Part shown: piece by piece, positions 24,951 through 37,229 of the stretch
How positions within the stretch are numbered: position 1 is the stretch's first letter
Layout of the letters: each line of letters opens with the position of its first letter
NCBI GenBank assembly: GCA_013399875.1
Contig: VXAZ01005702.1
Coordinates: forward strand, 1,529,768-1,593,767
Direction of reading: 5' to 3'
Length of the DNA: 64,000 nucleotides
DNA from: Gymnorhina tibicen
Taxonomy: Eukaryota; Chordata; Aves; Passeriformes; Artamidae
The notes under the pieces: generated by a model
What the model saw: the letters and a program-made list of their open reading frames with translations, nothing else
Told to the model about the DNA's origin: nothing
Database searches by the model: none
Program-made: the position numbers and the translations under genes

Positions 24951-25879
24951 AGAAGTTATTTTCTTTGTACTTGAATACAGGACTTGAGAACTGACTCTAT
25001 TTGAATATTAGACTGGGTATTGCCTGCCTGCTTAGTGTCAAGGCTATGTGTTATCCATTTCAACCAGAAATCATCTTTCCATAATAGAATAAGAACAAAA
25101 GTCCACATGCAAGTACAATACATCTGAAATTCATTGTCGTTGTGTGAGCTTCAACATTGTTAAGTGGGTCCTCTAAGTTCTTTAATGTATGAAATCAAAA
25201 AAAAGTGGGAAAAGCATCCTCTGAAAGAAATGAAAGACTACACAAAAGGAACCTAGAATACGCCACAAGATGACCACTACAGTTCTGCTAACCTGAACTG
25301 TTTGTGTGACAACAGTGAGTTTCAGAAATATTACAAGATGATCTAATTCATAGTTCTGTAAGTTAAGGTCATGTTTGGTCTCAGTTCCCAGAGGTGCTTA
25401 CAGACAACTTTCAATGGGTTCAAATTATGAGCCAGATCATTAAGTTATCGGACTGGCCCTTTCTCGCTATTAATACAGGACTCATCTTGAAGATTTTCTG
25501 CATGGCTGTATGGATAACCTGAATTTATGTAGACCTCAGCAGCTCAAATTTGGAATGTAATGCAAGCAATTCAACAAACAGTGTCTGAAGCTTATTGGCA
25601 CAGGAAAGTGTTCATCTTTCATTGTATTATTTTGAAACACTTCCCCACACAACACACTGCATATGTGTTAGCTGCAAATTAAAGTCCACTATTTGCATGT
25701 TGAGAAATTGAGGGACAAATAACATTTCACCGGTATTAAAATAAAAACAATTTACCTGGATGCATTCAGCCTGTCTCAACACCATTTTCTGCTCTGAGCA
25801 AGGAAAATTATGTAAAATGGGCTGAAATACACTTAACACAGTCCTTTACCCCACTGTCCTACCCCAAGGCAAAATCAGT
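24951..25879. other. Unique noncoding sequence
   Basis: AT-rich, no gene recognised. The first 30 bp may continue the dispersed repeat interrupted by the LTR. The rest shows no structure I can name. Confidence 0.5.
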
Positions 25880-26320
25880 TAGAAAGTATTTCTTTACCAA
25901 ATACTTGCCTAATCTGCTCTTAAAGACGATCAGTGAAGATTTGCCCCTCTATCCAGAATTTTTTTTCCCATGCTTAACTATTCTGACCATTTGCTTGCTT
26001 TGACTGATACATCATTTTATTCTCCCTTGCTGAAAATAAATGTCTTATTTCTGACACATTGGGCACAGAGAACAGTTTATTCCCTTTCTGTTTATACCAA
26101 CCTTTTATCATGTTTTGTGTCATATTAGCCTGTGCTTTTCCGTCCCAGTCTTTCCTTCGTTTGACTGAGCTACTCCCACAGGTTCTGACGTTGATCACAC
26201 AACATGCCCTTCAGTTTCTGGAGTGTCTCACATCGGACCACCTCTTTTTGCCAGTACAGTATCTAAAATTGGACACCACATGTTGGTCCAAGATCCCTTC
26301 TCTGATGTGGCAATATTCTA
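25880..26320 (-). mobile_element. Ancient L3/CR1-like LINE relic, minus strand
   Basis: The plus strand reads as the antisense of an old amniote CR1/L3 LINE. Landmarks are AGAACAGTTTATTCCCT followed by ATACCAACCTTTTATCATG, then CAGTCTTTCCT, then TCTAAAATTGGACACCA, in the order found in the antisense of the LINE ORF2 3' part. Divergence is high, with indels throughout and no surviving frame. Edges are approximate. The open frame 26059-26397 reads through the relic and is not a gene. Confidence 0.55.
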
Positions 26321-27520
26321 AGATAGGTGACTGTATAACCTATTTAAGTCCACCGTGTCCCCCCTACCTCCCCACAATTTATCTTTCCACTCCTTAACAG
26401 TAGAGAATTGGTAACAAGTTGTGCAATGACGCAGTGTGATCCGTCAGTGTAGCAGACATGCGCAACAGGAAATTTTAAAAACACATCTTCTGATTTCCTT
26501 TCCCAACACAGCCAAGCTTCTAAAAAAGGTTGAAGGGACAGCAGGCCAGGTTAAGGGATAGAACACAATTCCTTGTCACAAGGTCAGACAGAGGCAAAAT
26601 GAGACAATGCAGAAGAATGACAGCAAGAGTGCTTTTCCAGGTGCTCCAGTTGTGTGTGCACTGATGGACTCGCTCTCCTCAAAGAGCCTTTTAATGCAGT
26701 TGGGTGGGTGTTCTCCAGAGGTCTGGTAACTTTGGTGTAACGAGAAGGATCAGACATGCAGACAAAAATGGCAAATACTCAGAGCAAACCATGGAAGGCA
26801 CACAGGAGTCTCTCTGACTGGGGAGGAGAGGAACGGTGGGGAGCCTGCCATTCAGCAAATAAAACAGGTCATTTCCCAGAAATCAAAGAAGGTGACAGCC
26901 AGAAAGACTGAGAGTTCTTTTAAAGCAGGAAAGTCCAGAAGGCACTTTCCAAAATTCTCTGGGCAACTCTAGTTTAGCATTGGCACTAAGGAAAGGCCGC
27001 TGCTCTCCCCAAGGCAAGGCTCTAACCCTGTAGCAATTCCTTTTCAACAGCCAAAAAGCTCTGGAGACCTCACACCCCCCACAGGTGTGTAAGTGCCACT
27101 GAAAAATGGCTGCATCAGAGGCTCAGTTAAAAAGAGGATGAAACGAGCTTTCCTACAGTGCCATAAAGATTTAGCAAAGATAAGAGCTAGTAGGAGTCGA
27201 TATTAAGAACCAGCTTCTAGCCTGCTTGATTCCCCGTGCCATTATGACTGAGTTCAATGGAGCCAGGCATAGCTCAGTTCAGGGGAGAATTTGGCCCCCA
27301 ATGCCTCCTTCAAACTTTTTGTTCCAGCCTTCAGGACTCCTACCTGGCTGTGTCTGCAGAGCCAGAAGAGAAAATCTATCCCAACAGAAAAGAGGAAACC
27401 AAATAAAACAGAATCCAATACAGAAATGAGAAAATAAACAAGTATTACATATTTTAGATAATCCTTTTGTTAGATTTGATAAAAACCAGAGGGGAAAATC
27501 ACTGTAATTTCTGCTTGTTG
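26321..27520. other. Unique noncoding sequence
   Basis: No gene or named repeat seen. Composition is somewhat less AT-rich than the surroundings around 26640-27100, without forming a CpG island. Confidence 0.55.
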
Positions 27521-27889
27521 ATGAAGACTGTTGGGCCAGTCTCTGGATCTGTGGGCAGCACACTCTCTTCCTTGCAAACTATTGGCCTTTCTTTGTCTCC
27601 ACCTCGTAAAAATGTTAATGAAGAAGATTCAGTTCTGGTGAAATTCGTGGAAAACAAGAAAATACCTCCCAGAGACCTTGTCTATGAAGCACCAAGGTTT
27701 AATATTACTGCAGCGTGGAAAGAGTCTGTGGAATTCGTGGCTCAAAAAACCCCTCCATCCACATTGTCTCACTCATCCACTGAAACCTGTAGCCTGAGAA
27801 CTTGTTTAGACTGGAGTGAGCTGGGCAGCTCAAATGAAGATACATTTGTAAGGACATTTTCACAAGGTATTGAATGGAATAAATACTAG
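27521..27889 (+). CDS. Unrecognised 122-codon ORF, doubtful
   Basis: An ATG at 27521 opens a 122-residue frame ending in TAG at 27887-27889, and an AATAAA lies 38 bp beyond (27927-27932). The product begins MKTVGPVSGS and includes KFVENKKIPPRDLVYEAPRF. It has no signal peptide, membrane segment or motif that I recognise. The frame is open upstream to 27467 but with no ATG. I see no convincing splice acceptor, CpG-rich promoter or Kozak context beyond GTTGATGA. Several other frames in the window reach 120-146 codons inside repeats, so length alone is not evidence. It could be a small gene, a terminal exon or chance; chance is the default. Confidence 0.15.
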   Translation: MKTVGPVSGSVGSTLSSLQTIGLSLSPPRKNVNEEDSVLVKFVENKKIPPRDLVYEAPRFNITAAWKESVEFVAQKTPPSTLSHSSTETCSLRTCLDWSELGSSNEDTFVRTFSQGIEWNKY

Positions 27890-27926
27890 GCAAGGTGCCT
27901 TGGAAGCTGCTTTCTGTTGCAGGAAT

Positions 27927-27932
27927 AATAAA
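27927..27932 (+). promoter_or_regulatory. AATAAA downstream of the 27521-27889 ORF
   Basis: Canonical poly-A hexamer 38 bp after the stop codon. Such hexamers are common by chance in AT-rich DNA, so this only matters if transcription is shown. Confidence 0.2.
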
Positions 27933-30900
27933 ATCAACTGTTTTCCTCTGACATCCTACTAAGCAATGTTATCATGAGAAAACCTCTAACCAAGGAGTTT
28001 CACAGATTAGAACCTGGGTTTTGAAAACACTGTGAGCACCTGCAGCCTATATCCTCAGCCCGAGTAAATCCTGGGTGTTCATCAACTCTCTAACTGGAGT
28101 TGAGTTGTTGAGCCATCCCACACATCTCTCAAGAACAACACATTAACATGAGGGTCAGAATGAAAAAACGCTCTTGGACACACAAGGCTAATTTTATTTG
28201 CAGAAAGCCCAAATAAGACCATATGAAAAAAGATTCATAAAAAGCAACTCTGATAACTGCAAGTCTCAGGCACAAATTCTGGCAAGGAGAAAATCCTGAC
28301 CAGAATGACTGCTTGTGCAAAACTGTAAGCAGATTATCACAAGCTGAGTTGAAGGCCTTTTAAAACTGTGGCAACCTGTTTTATTCATGTCTCTTTCTCA
28401 GATGGAGAATGTGTTGCTAATTATGTACTGGACTGCACAGCATCCTAGTGAGTAGTAAACTCAGTTTTCTGACAGCTGTTATTGTACTTTGATGAGACCT
28501 TGATCCTTTAGAAGATACTGTGCTGTCTCAGAAAGTTATATTAAAACCTCTTTTTCTCTGAGAAAAAAATCTGGAAAAGAGGAATGAGTTGGGCATTTCA
28601 GTTCTTCTCCTCTAAAAGGTTTCTGAAAGCACTGGGTCTTTCAAATAAACAACCCCAACAGTTATCTCTTCTCCAAAAGGCATATGGTCTCACAGAATAA
28701 AGATTTACTCTGTCCTTTTTTGATGGCGGTCATTTTTGCAAAGTGCTTTTGCATTACGTTTAAGAGTAGATTGCAAAGCAAACAGGAGCAATTATCAGCT
28801 TGGAGGCAAAAACAGATGAGGACACAAGGCAGGGATTGGGCATAATAATCGAGGATTTTGGTAAGTGTAACCTCACAAATGCTTGTTGGAAAATTGGGCA
28901 ACATTACATAGCCTAAGAATATTTTTCTAGGGCAGAGAGAGAAAATAGGAAACAGTTGTACCCAAACTTGGGATAGACAGAACTATTTGCAAGGAATCTG
29001 CCCATGAAGAAAAATGAGGCATGTAGGAGGAAGAATGCCTATTTGGGGGATCAAGATAAAAAGATTTTTCAAACTCTAAAGCTGAAGAAAGTTTAGACTC
29101 TTCACCTCCTTAATTGTTATTCTTTTTCTTTTTCAAGAGCATGTAACACTACCACAACTCCACTGTAACTTGAAAGTAACTCAAATAAGAATGAAAACTC
29201 TTGAAGCAGTATCTGACCTTAAATGAGTTCACAAAAGCCCAAGTAATTTTCATCTTAAGCAACTGAATACATCCATGAATATCCTCTCTACAGGTTTTGA
29301 AACCCATCACTACATAAAAAATACTCCAAAGTCAAAAGCCAATTAACAGTCCAATAATCTTGTTTGGTTAGATTCAAAGGTTAAACAATGAAAGTTAGGC
29401 ACACTGTATGAATTTTACTTAATTCATTCATTAGTGAGTGAATTGTACTTTGTAAATTGAGTTTTACACACTGTAAACCATGTACCTCATAGAGAATTTT
29501 GCCTCAGAATCATACAAAATTTTCTCTCAGAAAATTCAGTTAAAATGATTCTTTGGGGCTTAAAGCCATTTATCCTTCAATCTCATCCTTTATAAAAGCA
29601 AGACCTGGAATAGTCACTGCTTAGTTATCAATAATATCAAGCTAATGATAATGGCTTTTAACTCATAACCAGCACATAAATTAAGCAGTTTCAGGGCTGT
29701 TAAATTATTTTTGTTTCTTTTGGTCAAAGTTCATCTACATCTCTTAGCTTTCCAGAGTTATGTTGGCTTATGAAAATTCAGGGGATTATTCAGAAAGTTT
29801 CTCTCATCATTAGCAACAAGGAGATAGCAATTAAAGTTAAAATACACCTTTTAATATTCAGGGAACAGGAAGAGTATAAAAATAACAAAACTAAAAAGAG
29901 AAAAAATTACCATTGAAAATACACTTGGGCGTAGACTAGCAGAATAAAAGGCAATGAAACACTGCCACCACAACATGGCACAAAAAGCAGAAAATGAAAA
30001 GTATATCAAAATCTCTTTAACCTAAATCTGAAACAAGGTCTGGTGTCTAATGGAGATCCAGCTTAACGAATGGCATAAAATTAGCCCTTGATTGTACTGT
30101 ATGTTAACCAGGAATTCTGCTGCTTTCTTACTTGATGGACAACAACTATAAAAATAACCTGTACCTAAGAGTGCTGGAGAAGTTATTGGAGTGTGGAGCA
30201 CTAAACACTTGAATTAATAAAGCTGATGACAAGACAAGTGTTTCCAGTTATCAGGATCTCCATGAGTCAAACACAGAGATTCAGTACCAAGATACACATT
30301 GTCACTTTTCTTAATCGTCTCTCAACTCTGCTTCCTAAAGTCAGATCCCGACACGTACTTGGCTTGGTATAAAGCAAGGAGTAGAATATGCCCTTGAAAC
30401 TGGTACAATGGCTGCCTTCATTCTGAAGGCTGGCCAGGCACCTGGAGGTCCTTTCCAACTCTTTAGAACGGGGTGTGACTAACGTTCTTAAAAGCTCAGG
30501 ACTGTAGCCTTCTGCACACACTGCTGAGAGCTGCCAACATCACACCAGACTGGAGTGCCACAAAAAGCCCATTAAAAAAATTTGTGGAAATATTCTTGGG
30601 GGTCAGCTACAGACTTTGTGTGCTATCTTGGACAATGTGTATATTCGTTCTACTTAGGTGTTAAAGCCAGGGAAACTGGGACCCCAGTTTTGGAGGCCAA
30701 AGGCACCCCAAGAACCTTTGCCCAGAGAAGTTATCTCCTAATTTCAGGCCATTTGAATCCTAGTGAAACACCTGCAATAGCACCAGGGAGGTAGAGTGAA
30801 CACCTTCTTTAATGTCACTTTGCCTACATCTGTCACCTCTAGAATGGGAATCGGTGTGTACCTTACCAAGACTGGTGAAAATGGAAGCATTTTACATGGA

Positions 30901-31338
30901 AATGAAATCAGATATTTCTTTTCTGGGGAGAAGACAAGGACCTTGGATAGTTGGTATTTTTAAATAAAAGTGTATCATTTGAAAACTTAATTATTTTGGT
31001 AGTGAAAAATGCTTATTATAAAATTCTAATTAAAAGAAAACAATTTTCATTATCTTTCGTAACTGTAACACACATTTATGAGAAAGTCAGCAGTAGCAAC
31101 GGGTTATGCACTTTAAAGCAATTAAATTTCCTACTTGTCTGATTTTGTTAGACTAATCAATTATACCAGGAATTTAATAAAGTGGACAGTTAAAGGAATT
31201 TAATCTATTCTCTCTAGAACAAATAAGATTAACAAGATAAGGTTCCGATTTGAGAAAAATATTTAAGAGATAAGCTAAATTAGAAAGTGAAAAAAGCTTT
31301 TGTGATTCCCAGCAGTCACATAAATGAAGGAAATAATT
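27933..31338. other. Unique noncoding sequence with one exon-like segment
   Basis: AT-rich sequence with no gene recognised. The only item of note is the 46-nt AG/GT-flanked segment at 28402-28447, listed separately. Confidence 0.55.
28402..28447 (+). other. Candidate 46-nt exon with canonical splice sites
   Basis: A pyrimidine-rich TCTCTTTCTCAG acceptor precedes, and GTGAGT follows, this 46-nt segment. One frame is open across it and reads GECVANYVLDCTAS, with two cysteines, which looks like part of an extracellular cysteine-rich domain. Single small AG/GT pairs occur by chance in long noncoding DNA, and no partner exon was found nearby. I cannot name a protein. Confidence 0.2.
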
Positions 31339-31389
31339 AAAAAAAAAAACCAAAAAACATAAAAAAAACAAACAAACAAAAAAATCCCC
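31339..31389. repeat. A-rich/(AAAC)n low-complexity block
   Basis: Runs of A interrupted by single C, including three AAAC units, then ATCCCCC. Simple low-complexity DNA. Confidence 0.8.
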
Positions 31390-31419
31390 CAAAGGTTAAC
31401 AGGCAATATAGGAGTAATT

Positions 31420-31500
31420 TCTTTCCTCATAAAATAATTAACCTTTGGAAAAGGCTTCCTGTCAACACAGAGGCTTTTACTGTGCCATTTAAGGAACTAG
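31420..31500 (+). mobile_element. Possible short L3/CR1-like relic
   Basis: ATAATTAACCTTTGGAAAAG and GCCATTTAAGGAACTAGG recall the stretch coding for the conserved end of LINE L3/CR1 ORF2 (a VINHWNxLP-like tail), in the sense direction. The match is short and diverged, and I could not extend it convincingly to either side. Treat as tentative. Confidence 0.35.
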
Positions 31501-32070
31501 GCACATTCCTGAAAAATGAACAATGGGAACTTAAATAAGCCTTTGAAAATAAAGCATCTTAGACATAGTCATTTCCTGTGAAAGTGGTTCTTTCCAGTGT
31601 AGAAACCAAACAATTCTCTCCATCTCTTGACAGGGAAAACAAACTCAACAGGTATTTTATAAGTAGGGAAAAAGATGAAGCAATCTATTTCAAGTCTCTT
31701 CTTTATGCATCCTTTAGTGGTCGGTTTAATTCCAGGACTATGAGTTTTCACTAGATGGATTTGCTCGTTAAATATATGCAGGTCTGAACACCAAAGTTAA
31801 ACAGATGAAATATTTCTACATCACTGGCTCCCTTCATATGAGTTGCCCTGTCAAAGGATTGGAATAGTAAGTAAGAAATACTTGCATATTCTTGTTATTA
31901 TAATTCTCATTTCTAATGAAATAATGAGAGAAACTTCTACTTTCAAAGCACATTATAAAGATCAATACCTCATTCTTACTGAAAATAAATAAGATTTAGG
32001 TGCCTAACTCCCTTGGACTCCTTTGACACTTCTGGAAGTAATCTCCTATGCTGAATAATCACCAGGGTAC
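31501..32070. other. Unique noncoding sequence
   Basis: AT-rich, no gene or recognised repeat up to the assembly gap. Confidence 0.55.
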
Positions 32071-32126
32071 AAAAAAAAAAAAAAAAANNNNNNNNNNNNN
32101 NNNNNNNNNNNNNNNNNNNNNNNNNN
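32071..32126. other. Poly-A tract and 39-base assembly gap
   Basis: Seventeen A (32071-32087) run into 39 N (32088-32126), followed by AAAAGAAAAAAATG. The assembly broke in an A-rich homopolymer, so the true length and content here are unknown. Any frame crossing it is meaningless. Confidence 0.98.
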
Positions 32127-35100
32127 AAAAGAAAAAAATGAAGATAAAGTAAGCTTTTAATAAATCTATATATCTGGGGAAATGTTTTGAATTCCAAAAA
32201 GGACATTTATTTTATGTGAAGAAAAAAATCATGCAGAGAAGCCGTATTGAAATAGTAGTAAAACACCACTCATTGGTAAAGCATTTCATTTCTGGACAGA
32301 TGGAAGAGCTGAAAACATTCACCATCTATCTATATGTACATCCACTTGCTCTTTATAACTTAATTCTGTGCTGTGTATAGGTTACAGTGATTTCTCCAGG
32401 GTGAAATTGTCCTTCCCCATCTCACCATATTCTGATAACGATTGGAATGAGTTTGATATATTGAAACCCTCTTGCCTTGATTGTGTTTTTCATTCATTAC
32501 TAAAGCTGAGAATATTGAAGTTGCAAATAATGTACAATATCTTATTAGAAAAATAAGTGGTTCCAGGTCAAAAACAAAAGACTGGCACCTGACACTGTAA
32601 TAAGCCAATACAGTACCCTATGCTGAAATAATCATTCTACAGACCTGGTGCAGGAAAGAAAAGAAATCCATTACATTCACATTTTATAATTGTATTTGGA
32701 AGATGCCCCAGGACACAACAACCAAGTGGTGAACTATTCATCTTACTTATAAAAGCCACTGTGTTAAAGTGGAAGTTACAATACTCGAGAAAGGCTGATA
32801 AAATGACAAAATATGAACTCCAAGATTTGAACAAAATGGCTGCAACCCAGCACAGAGAACCCATTTCCTATGAAACAGTGGAAAGATTCTTGATGCATCT
32901 CTCCACATCAACTTCATCCCTGCAGCTCTGCTTCAAAAGAAAATACAAGAAAAGCACCTCTGGTAAGGGCTTTCACACGGCTTTATGCAAACAACAGTTT
33001 GCGCTATATTGACAGATTTCCCTTTTTAAAGGTATTCTCTTTGCTGTAAAGATGAGAGTTCTGCAAAACCCAGAGTGGTAGCTGGCTATACAGTATTCTT
33101 CAACACTGAGTGCACAGTGAGGATTGTAAAAATCAGGTGTGGTGTTGTCTGTGAAGTTCTGCTACTTAACAGAGAAACTTTAAATAAGTACAGTATACAA
33201 AAAAGAAATATTAATTTCTCATATGTCTGTATTTTGAAGCATGAGGGGCTGGGAAAGATATATTAAGGAACAGCAAGAATCCCCTTAATTAAGGCTACAA
33301 TATGGATTTCCATTATAAGATAAAATTTGGCCCCTATCCCCAGTTCTAAATTCCAGATTCACAAATCATTTTGGCCTCAAGATTTGTAGCCTAGGTCACG
33401 AGCTGAGGTAGGATTTTTCCACCAAATTTGCAGTAAATCAGACAAGGAGTTCATGAATTATGAACCTATGAAATAGAGATGTTCACTATAGTTCAAAAAG
33501 TCTCAACTTTTTTTTGTCACTTCATAGCCAAAAGAAGTAAATAATAATAACTGCAAACTGGAAAAGAAGATAGATAAGATTTCATTTAGCAGACTTTTGT
33601 GGTTGAGGTCTGTGGCACAGCACAAAAATTGCTTGATAGCCATCACATCAGACACATTATTAACATTTATATAGAAATGCTGATATAAGTTATTCATCCT
33701 GTGGAAGAGACGTGTAGCAGATATTCGTTTCTTGAATCTGGTTTCATTCGGGCAAGCATAAGTACTCATCAATTTTATGTGTCCACAGAAAGCAGACACA
33801 TGAACACACACATACACCCCCATCCTAGGGCCTTCCTGTAACTGGAAAACTGTGCTCCTATTGCAATGAATGGAGGTGGAGGAAAGGCAAGTATTTAACT
33901 ACCATCCTAAGTCCTAAATATCGAAAGGTGAGTTAGTACTCATTATCTTCAGTCCCCCAAAGGTGAATCTAATAATGTATTTCCTTTAATGATTAACATA
34001 TTAAAAATATATTGTATGAAGTATAAATATAGCAGTGGGGCCATTTTTTTTCTTTATTTATAATCTATTAGAGCATAATCCTGCAAATTTTTCCCATTGG
34101 TTGTTGTGAAGTAATGATCAGACAAAAGCATTTGCAGGGGTCCACCTTTAAAGTATGTTTGCAGCATGATTTTAGTTAAGGCAGCTGGTATTTTTGAGAG
34201 GATTAAATTTACTTACTTTTAGAATATAACAATAGCATGATGACAATAATAAGAGTAATCAGGACTGGCATAAAAGCGTGCCTGATACCCCACCAGGTTT
34301 GTTTACGCCACCCTCCAGAGATGCAGCCAGGGCTGTATTACCCAGGGCTGAACACACAGAACAACAGCCAGAACTCCTTATTTTACAAATCATCCACTTT
34401 TATTCTCCTAAATGCTCTACCTCCAGTTTTTGGCATGAGAGAGACAGCTGGTTAAAAAGCAATGAAGAGAAACCAGGCGGGACAGAACTGCCATAGCTTC
34501 AGCCTGGTGCAAGCCGAGGAAGAGGAAAGGTCAGCACCACAGAATTCCCTGCCCAGCGGACGAGCTTCCCCGCTTCCCCATTTCTATTCAGCAATGGTCC
34601 TTGTGTATGGCTGGCGAACGGGCTCCTGGCCAGCCACCACAGAGGTGCCCAGTAATGTGCTTTTGTGCATTCTCTCAGCCAAGGACTATTTCTGTGCCAA
34701 ACAGGAGACGGACCAACCACTGTGTCAGGAACAACAAATACCTTGTTCCTTATCCAGCCTCCCTTCTCTGCCTAAATACTAAAGTTCAAACCAGAAGCCT
34801 TTTCATTTTCACACACACACCAGAGTGGACAAGTGCATCTTTTCTAGAGCTGGTTGAAAGGGTGGGCAAAATGTTTTTTAACAAACACAGTCTTTTCCCA
34901 AAACAGACACATTTTGTACTGGATTAAATATTGTTTTGAAATTTTCCAGTTTTTACTGACTATAACTGAGCTCTTATTTTTCACTCTTCACTTTTTCATT
35001 TCTGCCCAGTGATGTCATGGAAAATATCCCTTCTATCCCACTCTAAGCTTTATACAGGGAGGTGTCCTCCCTCCTCCCTTCATTCTGGAAGCACTGACTA

Positions 35101-35424
35101 TGTTTAATGTCCATTCTTGATGTACGAGACAATGAAAACATCAGAGATGCCTTTCTAGTCTTTATTTAGGAGTGAACTATCGTCTGTTAGCGTCTAAATT
35201 TTAGAGGAGAAAACAAAGCAGATAACTTTAAGCTGTTTCAATAGAAAAATGAAGGGCACATTAAGGAATAAACTAGCTGCTTTGACATCACAGTGATACC
35301 TGAAAAGCAGGTAAAATTCAGCCAAGTTTATTTTTTCCTTCTGAGACATGTAGGTGGCTGAAACCAGCTTTTCTAAAGATGACTGAGAAATTTACTTGAA
35401 AGTGTATAACCAATAAAGCAGTCC
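32127..35424. other. Unique noncoding sequence, no gene recognised
   Basis: AT-rich overall. The stretch from about 34260 to 34760 is richer in G+C and has overlapping open frames of about 70-108 codons, but no product is recognisable and no repeat family comes to mind. It could be a regulatory block. Confidence 0.5.
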
Positions 35425-35429
35425 TTTAT

Positions 35430-35640
35430 TAACAAAAACCAGGAAAACAACAAAAGAGTTTTTACAGTTTCTTCAATGCTTCAACATAATCCCTGACTGT
35501 GACTTTTGCTCCCAAGGCTGTTTGCAGCATTTTCTTGTACAACCAGCCTGGAGCTTGAAAAGGAACAAGTACAATAGCATTAAGCCTCAACATGATGTGC
35601 ATTAATAACTGACTGGTGCATACCTTGGATTTGTTGCATT
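35430..35640 (-). CDS. Candidate terminal exon with poly-A signal, unidentified
   Basis: On the minus strand a frame is open from about 35640 to a TAA at 35464-35462, roughly 58 codons. It ends with the protein-like tail GWLYKKMLQTALG then AKVTVRDYVEALKKL. An AATAAA (35430-35425) follows the stop by about 30 bases, so the 3' UTR would be short. A pyrimidine tract (CTTGTTCCTTTTC) followed by AAG and CTCCAG could be a splice acceptor, giving an exon of roughly 90 coding bases. The amphipathic, lysine/leucine-rich tail looks more like real protein than the other short frames here, but I cannot name the family and found no upstream exon. Chance remains possible. Confidence 0.25.
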
Positions 35641-37138
35641 AGGTAAGAGGATGAAAGCACAGTGCCTTCCCTTTTGCCCACCCAAGAAGCATGCAGACAG
35701 CTTAATAGTACACATCCTTAGGAGGCTAATTACTGCCAGAGTAGAATTACTTTTTATTAAAAAAAAAAAACAAACTATGATTTTTTTTCTTTTAAGCTGT
35801 TTTAAAAAACATTCTTGTATGTCTTTTTTTTTCCCCAGAGTGCCTTTCCACTCTATAAAGTGGGTATCAGCAAAGAGATGTCAAGAAAATAAGAACAACC
35901 AACTATACGTACCTCCTTCTGGGCTATTCCAAATACATATTGGCTAATTAACTTCGTATTTCCTAAAATTCTTATTCTCTTTTCTTATTTCCATGGAGGC
36001 AGTAGCCTTTTTAACAACTGTTACCGGCCTCAGCAATAAGTTTCAACTTATTTTCCTTTGTAGAAATAGATTAAACTTTCATTAATAAGATACTTCTGGT
36101 ATTAAACAAAAAAATCCCCCAAACCAAAAACTACGCAAAAACCCTAGAAATAGCTGAAAACCCAGAACCCGCGGCTGAAACAGCAACAGAGCATTCTGAA
36201 AGTTTGCCATTTTTCCTATCCTACTTAAAGCTCTGCCTTCTCTTGAGCACCCATTTAGCTTTCCAGCACATTAATGTCCTCATCCCTCTGATAATTTTTT
36301 GTGTCTTGAGCCATGCAAGGGAATGCTGCAGACTAAGACTGGGCAGGAGAAGCAGCACCCCTGCAGGTATCCTATTAAATGTAATGCCTATGGCCTCTGA
36401 AGAAGGGGTTCACTGCCATACATAGTCCCACTGCATTCAATATTCTCCTCAAAAACCCCAGGCAATGGGCATGGGAATTTCTCAGCCCGTTAGTGAGCAG
36501 TGAGATGTCAGGGTATGGTACTGGGAGCAGGAGTTTAGTTCATTGTCCCACAAGGAAGGCCCAGATAACTGGTCCAACTGAAGCTTTAAAAAGTCAATAT
36601 TCTTACATAGACAATAATAATAATGACTTCTAATAGCTCTTTAAGGAGCGTATGCCAGTCAAATCATACTAGCACTGCAGACAGGAGAGGAAAATAAACC
36701 CAAAACCAAACAGCTGAGAAGATTTTACATTGCCAGAACACCCGCCTGCAGAGCTGTGTGCAAATGCATTTCTGTGCCAGCATGCTTGCTGACTTGCACA
36801 GGTACAGAAGGTTAAGCTCAGGTTTTAAGAATTTGTCAGATTAGGATCTCAGTGTAGACAGACCACACTCCAACTTGTTTTTCCAGCCTTTTACAGTAGC
36901 ATTAGCCACAGCGCCTCAGCCCTGGCGACAGACTACCACACCTATAATTCTTCTCATTAGCTCTACCTGATCTGCCACGGGTCCAATGACAGCCTTGTCA
37001 GGAGATTTCTGACAGCTCCAATATCTAGATGATTTCTGAATCAAACGGGGGGAGAAGTATAATTGATTTTACCTTAGCAGGTAGCAGCAATCCTTCTTTG
37101 TCTGCTGTGGAAGAAGGTAAAAAACACAGGAGAGCAAT
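35641..37138. other. Unique noncoding sequence
   Basis: No gene or named repeat. Contains A-runs (35759-35770) and T-runs (35824-35833) and otherwise ordinary unique sequence. Confidence 0.55.
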
Positions 37139-37229
37139 TAAAAAAAAAAACCAAATTAAAAACCCTACAAAAAACAACCCTCAACCCCTTCCAAAACAAA
37201 CAAATATACACCCAAACAAACAAGAAATG
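37139..37229. repeat. A/C-rich low-complexity block
   Basis: Plus strand almost entirely A and C with scattered T, including an A10 run and several CAAA units. Same character as the 4581-4715 block. Confidence 0.8.

Noticed and set aside
30425..30460. CACCTGGAGGTCCTTTCCAA resembling the CR1 3' tail
   Set aside because: A short isolated match with no CR1 sequence on either side.
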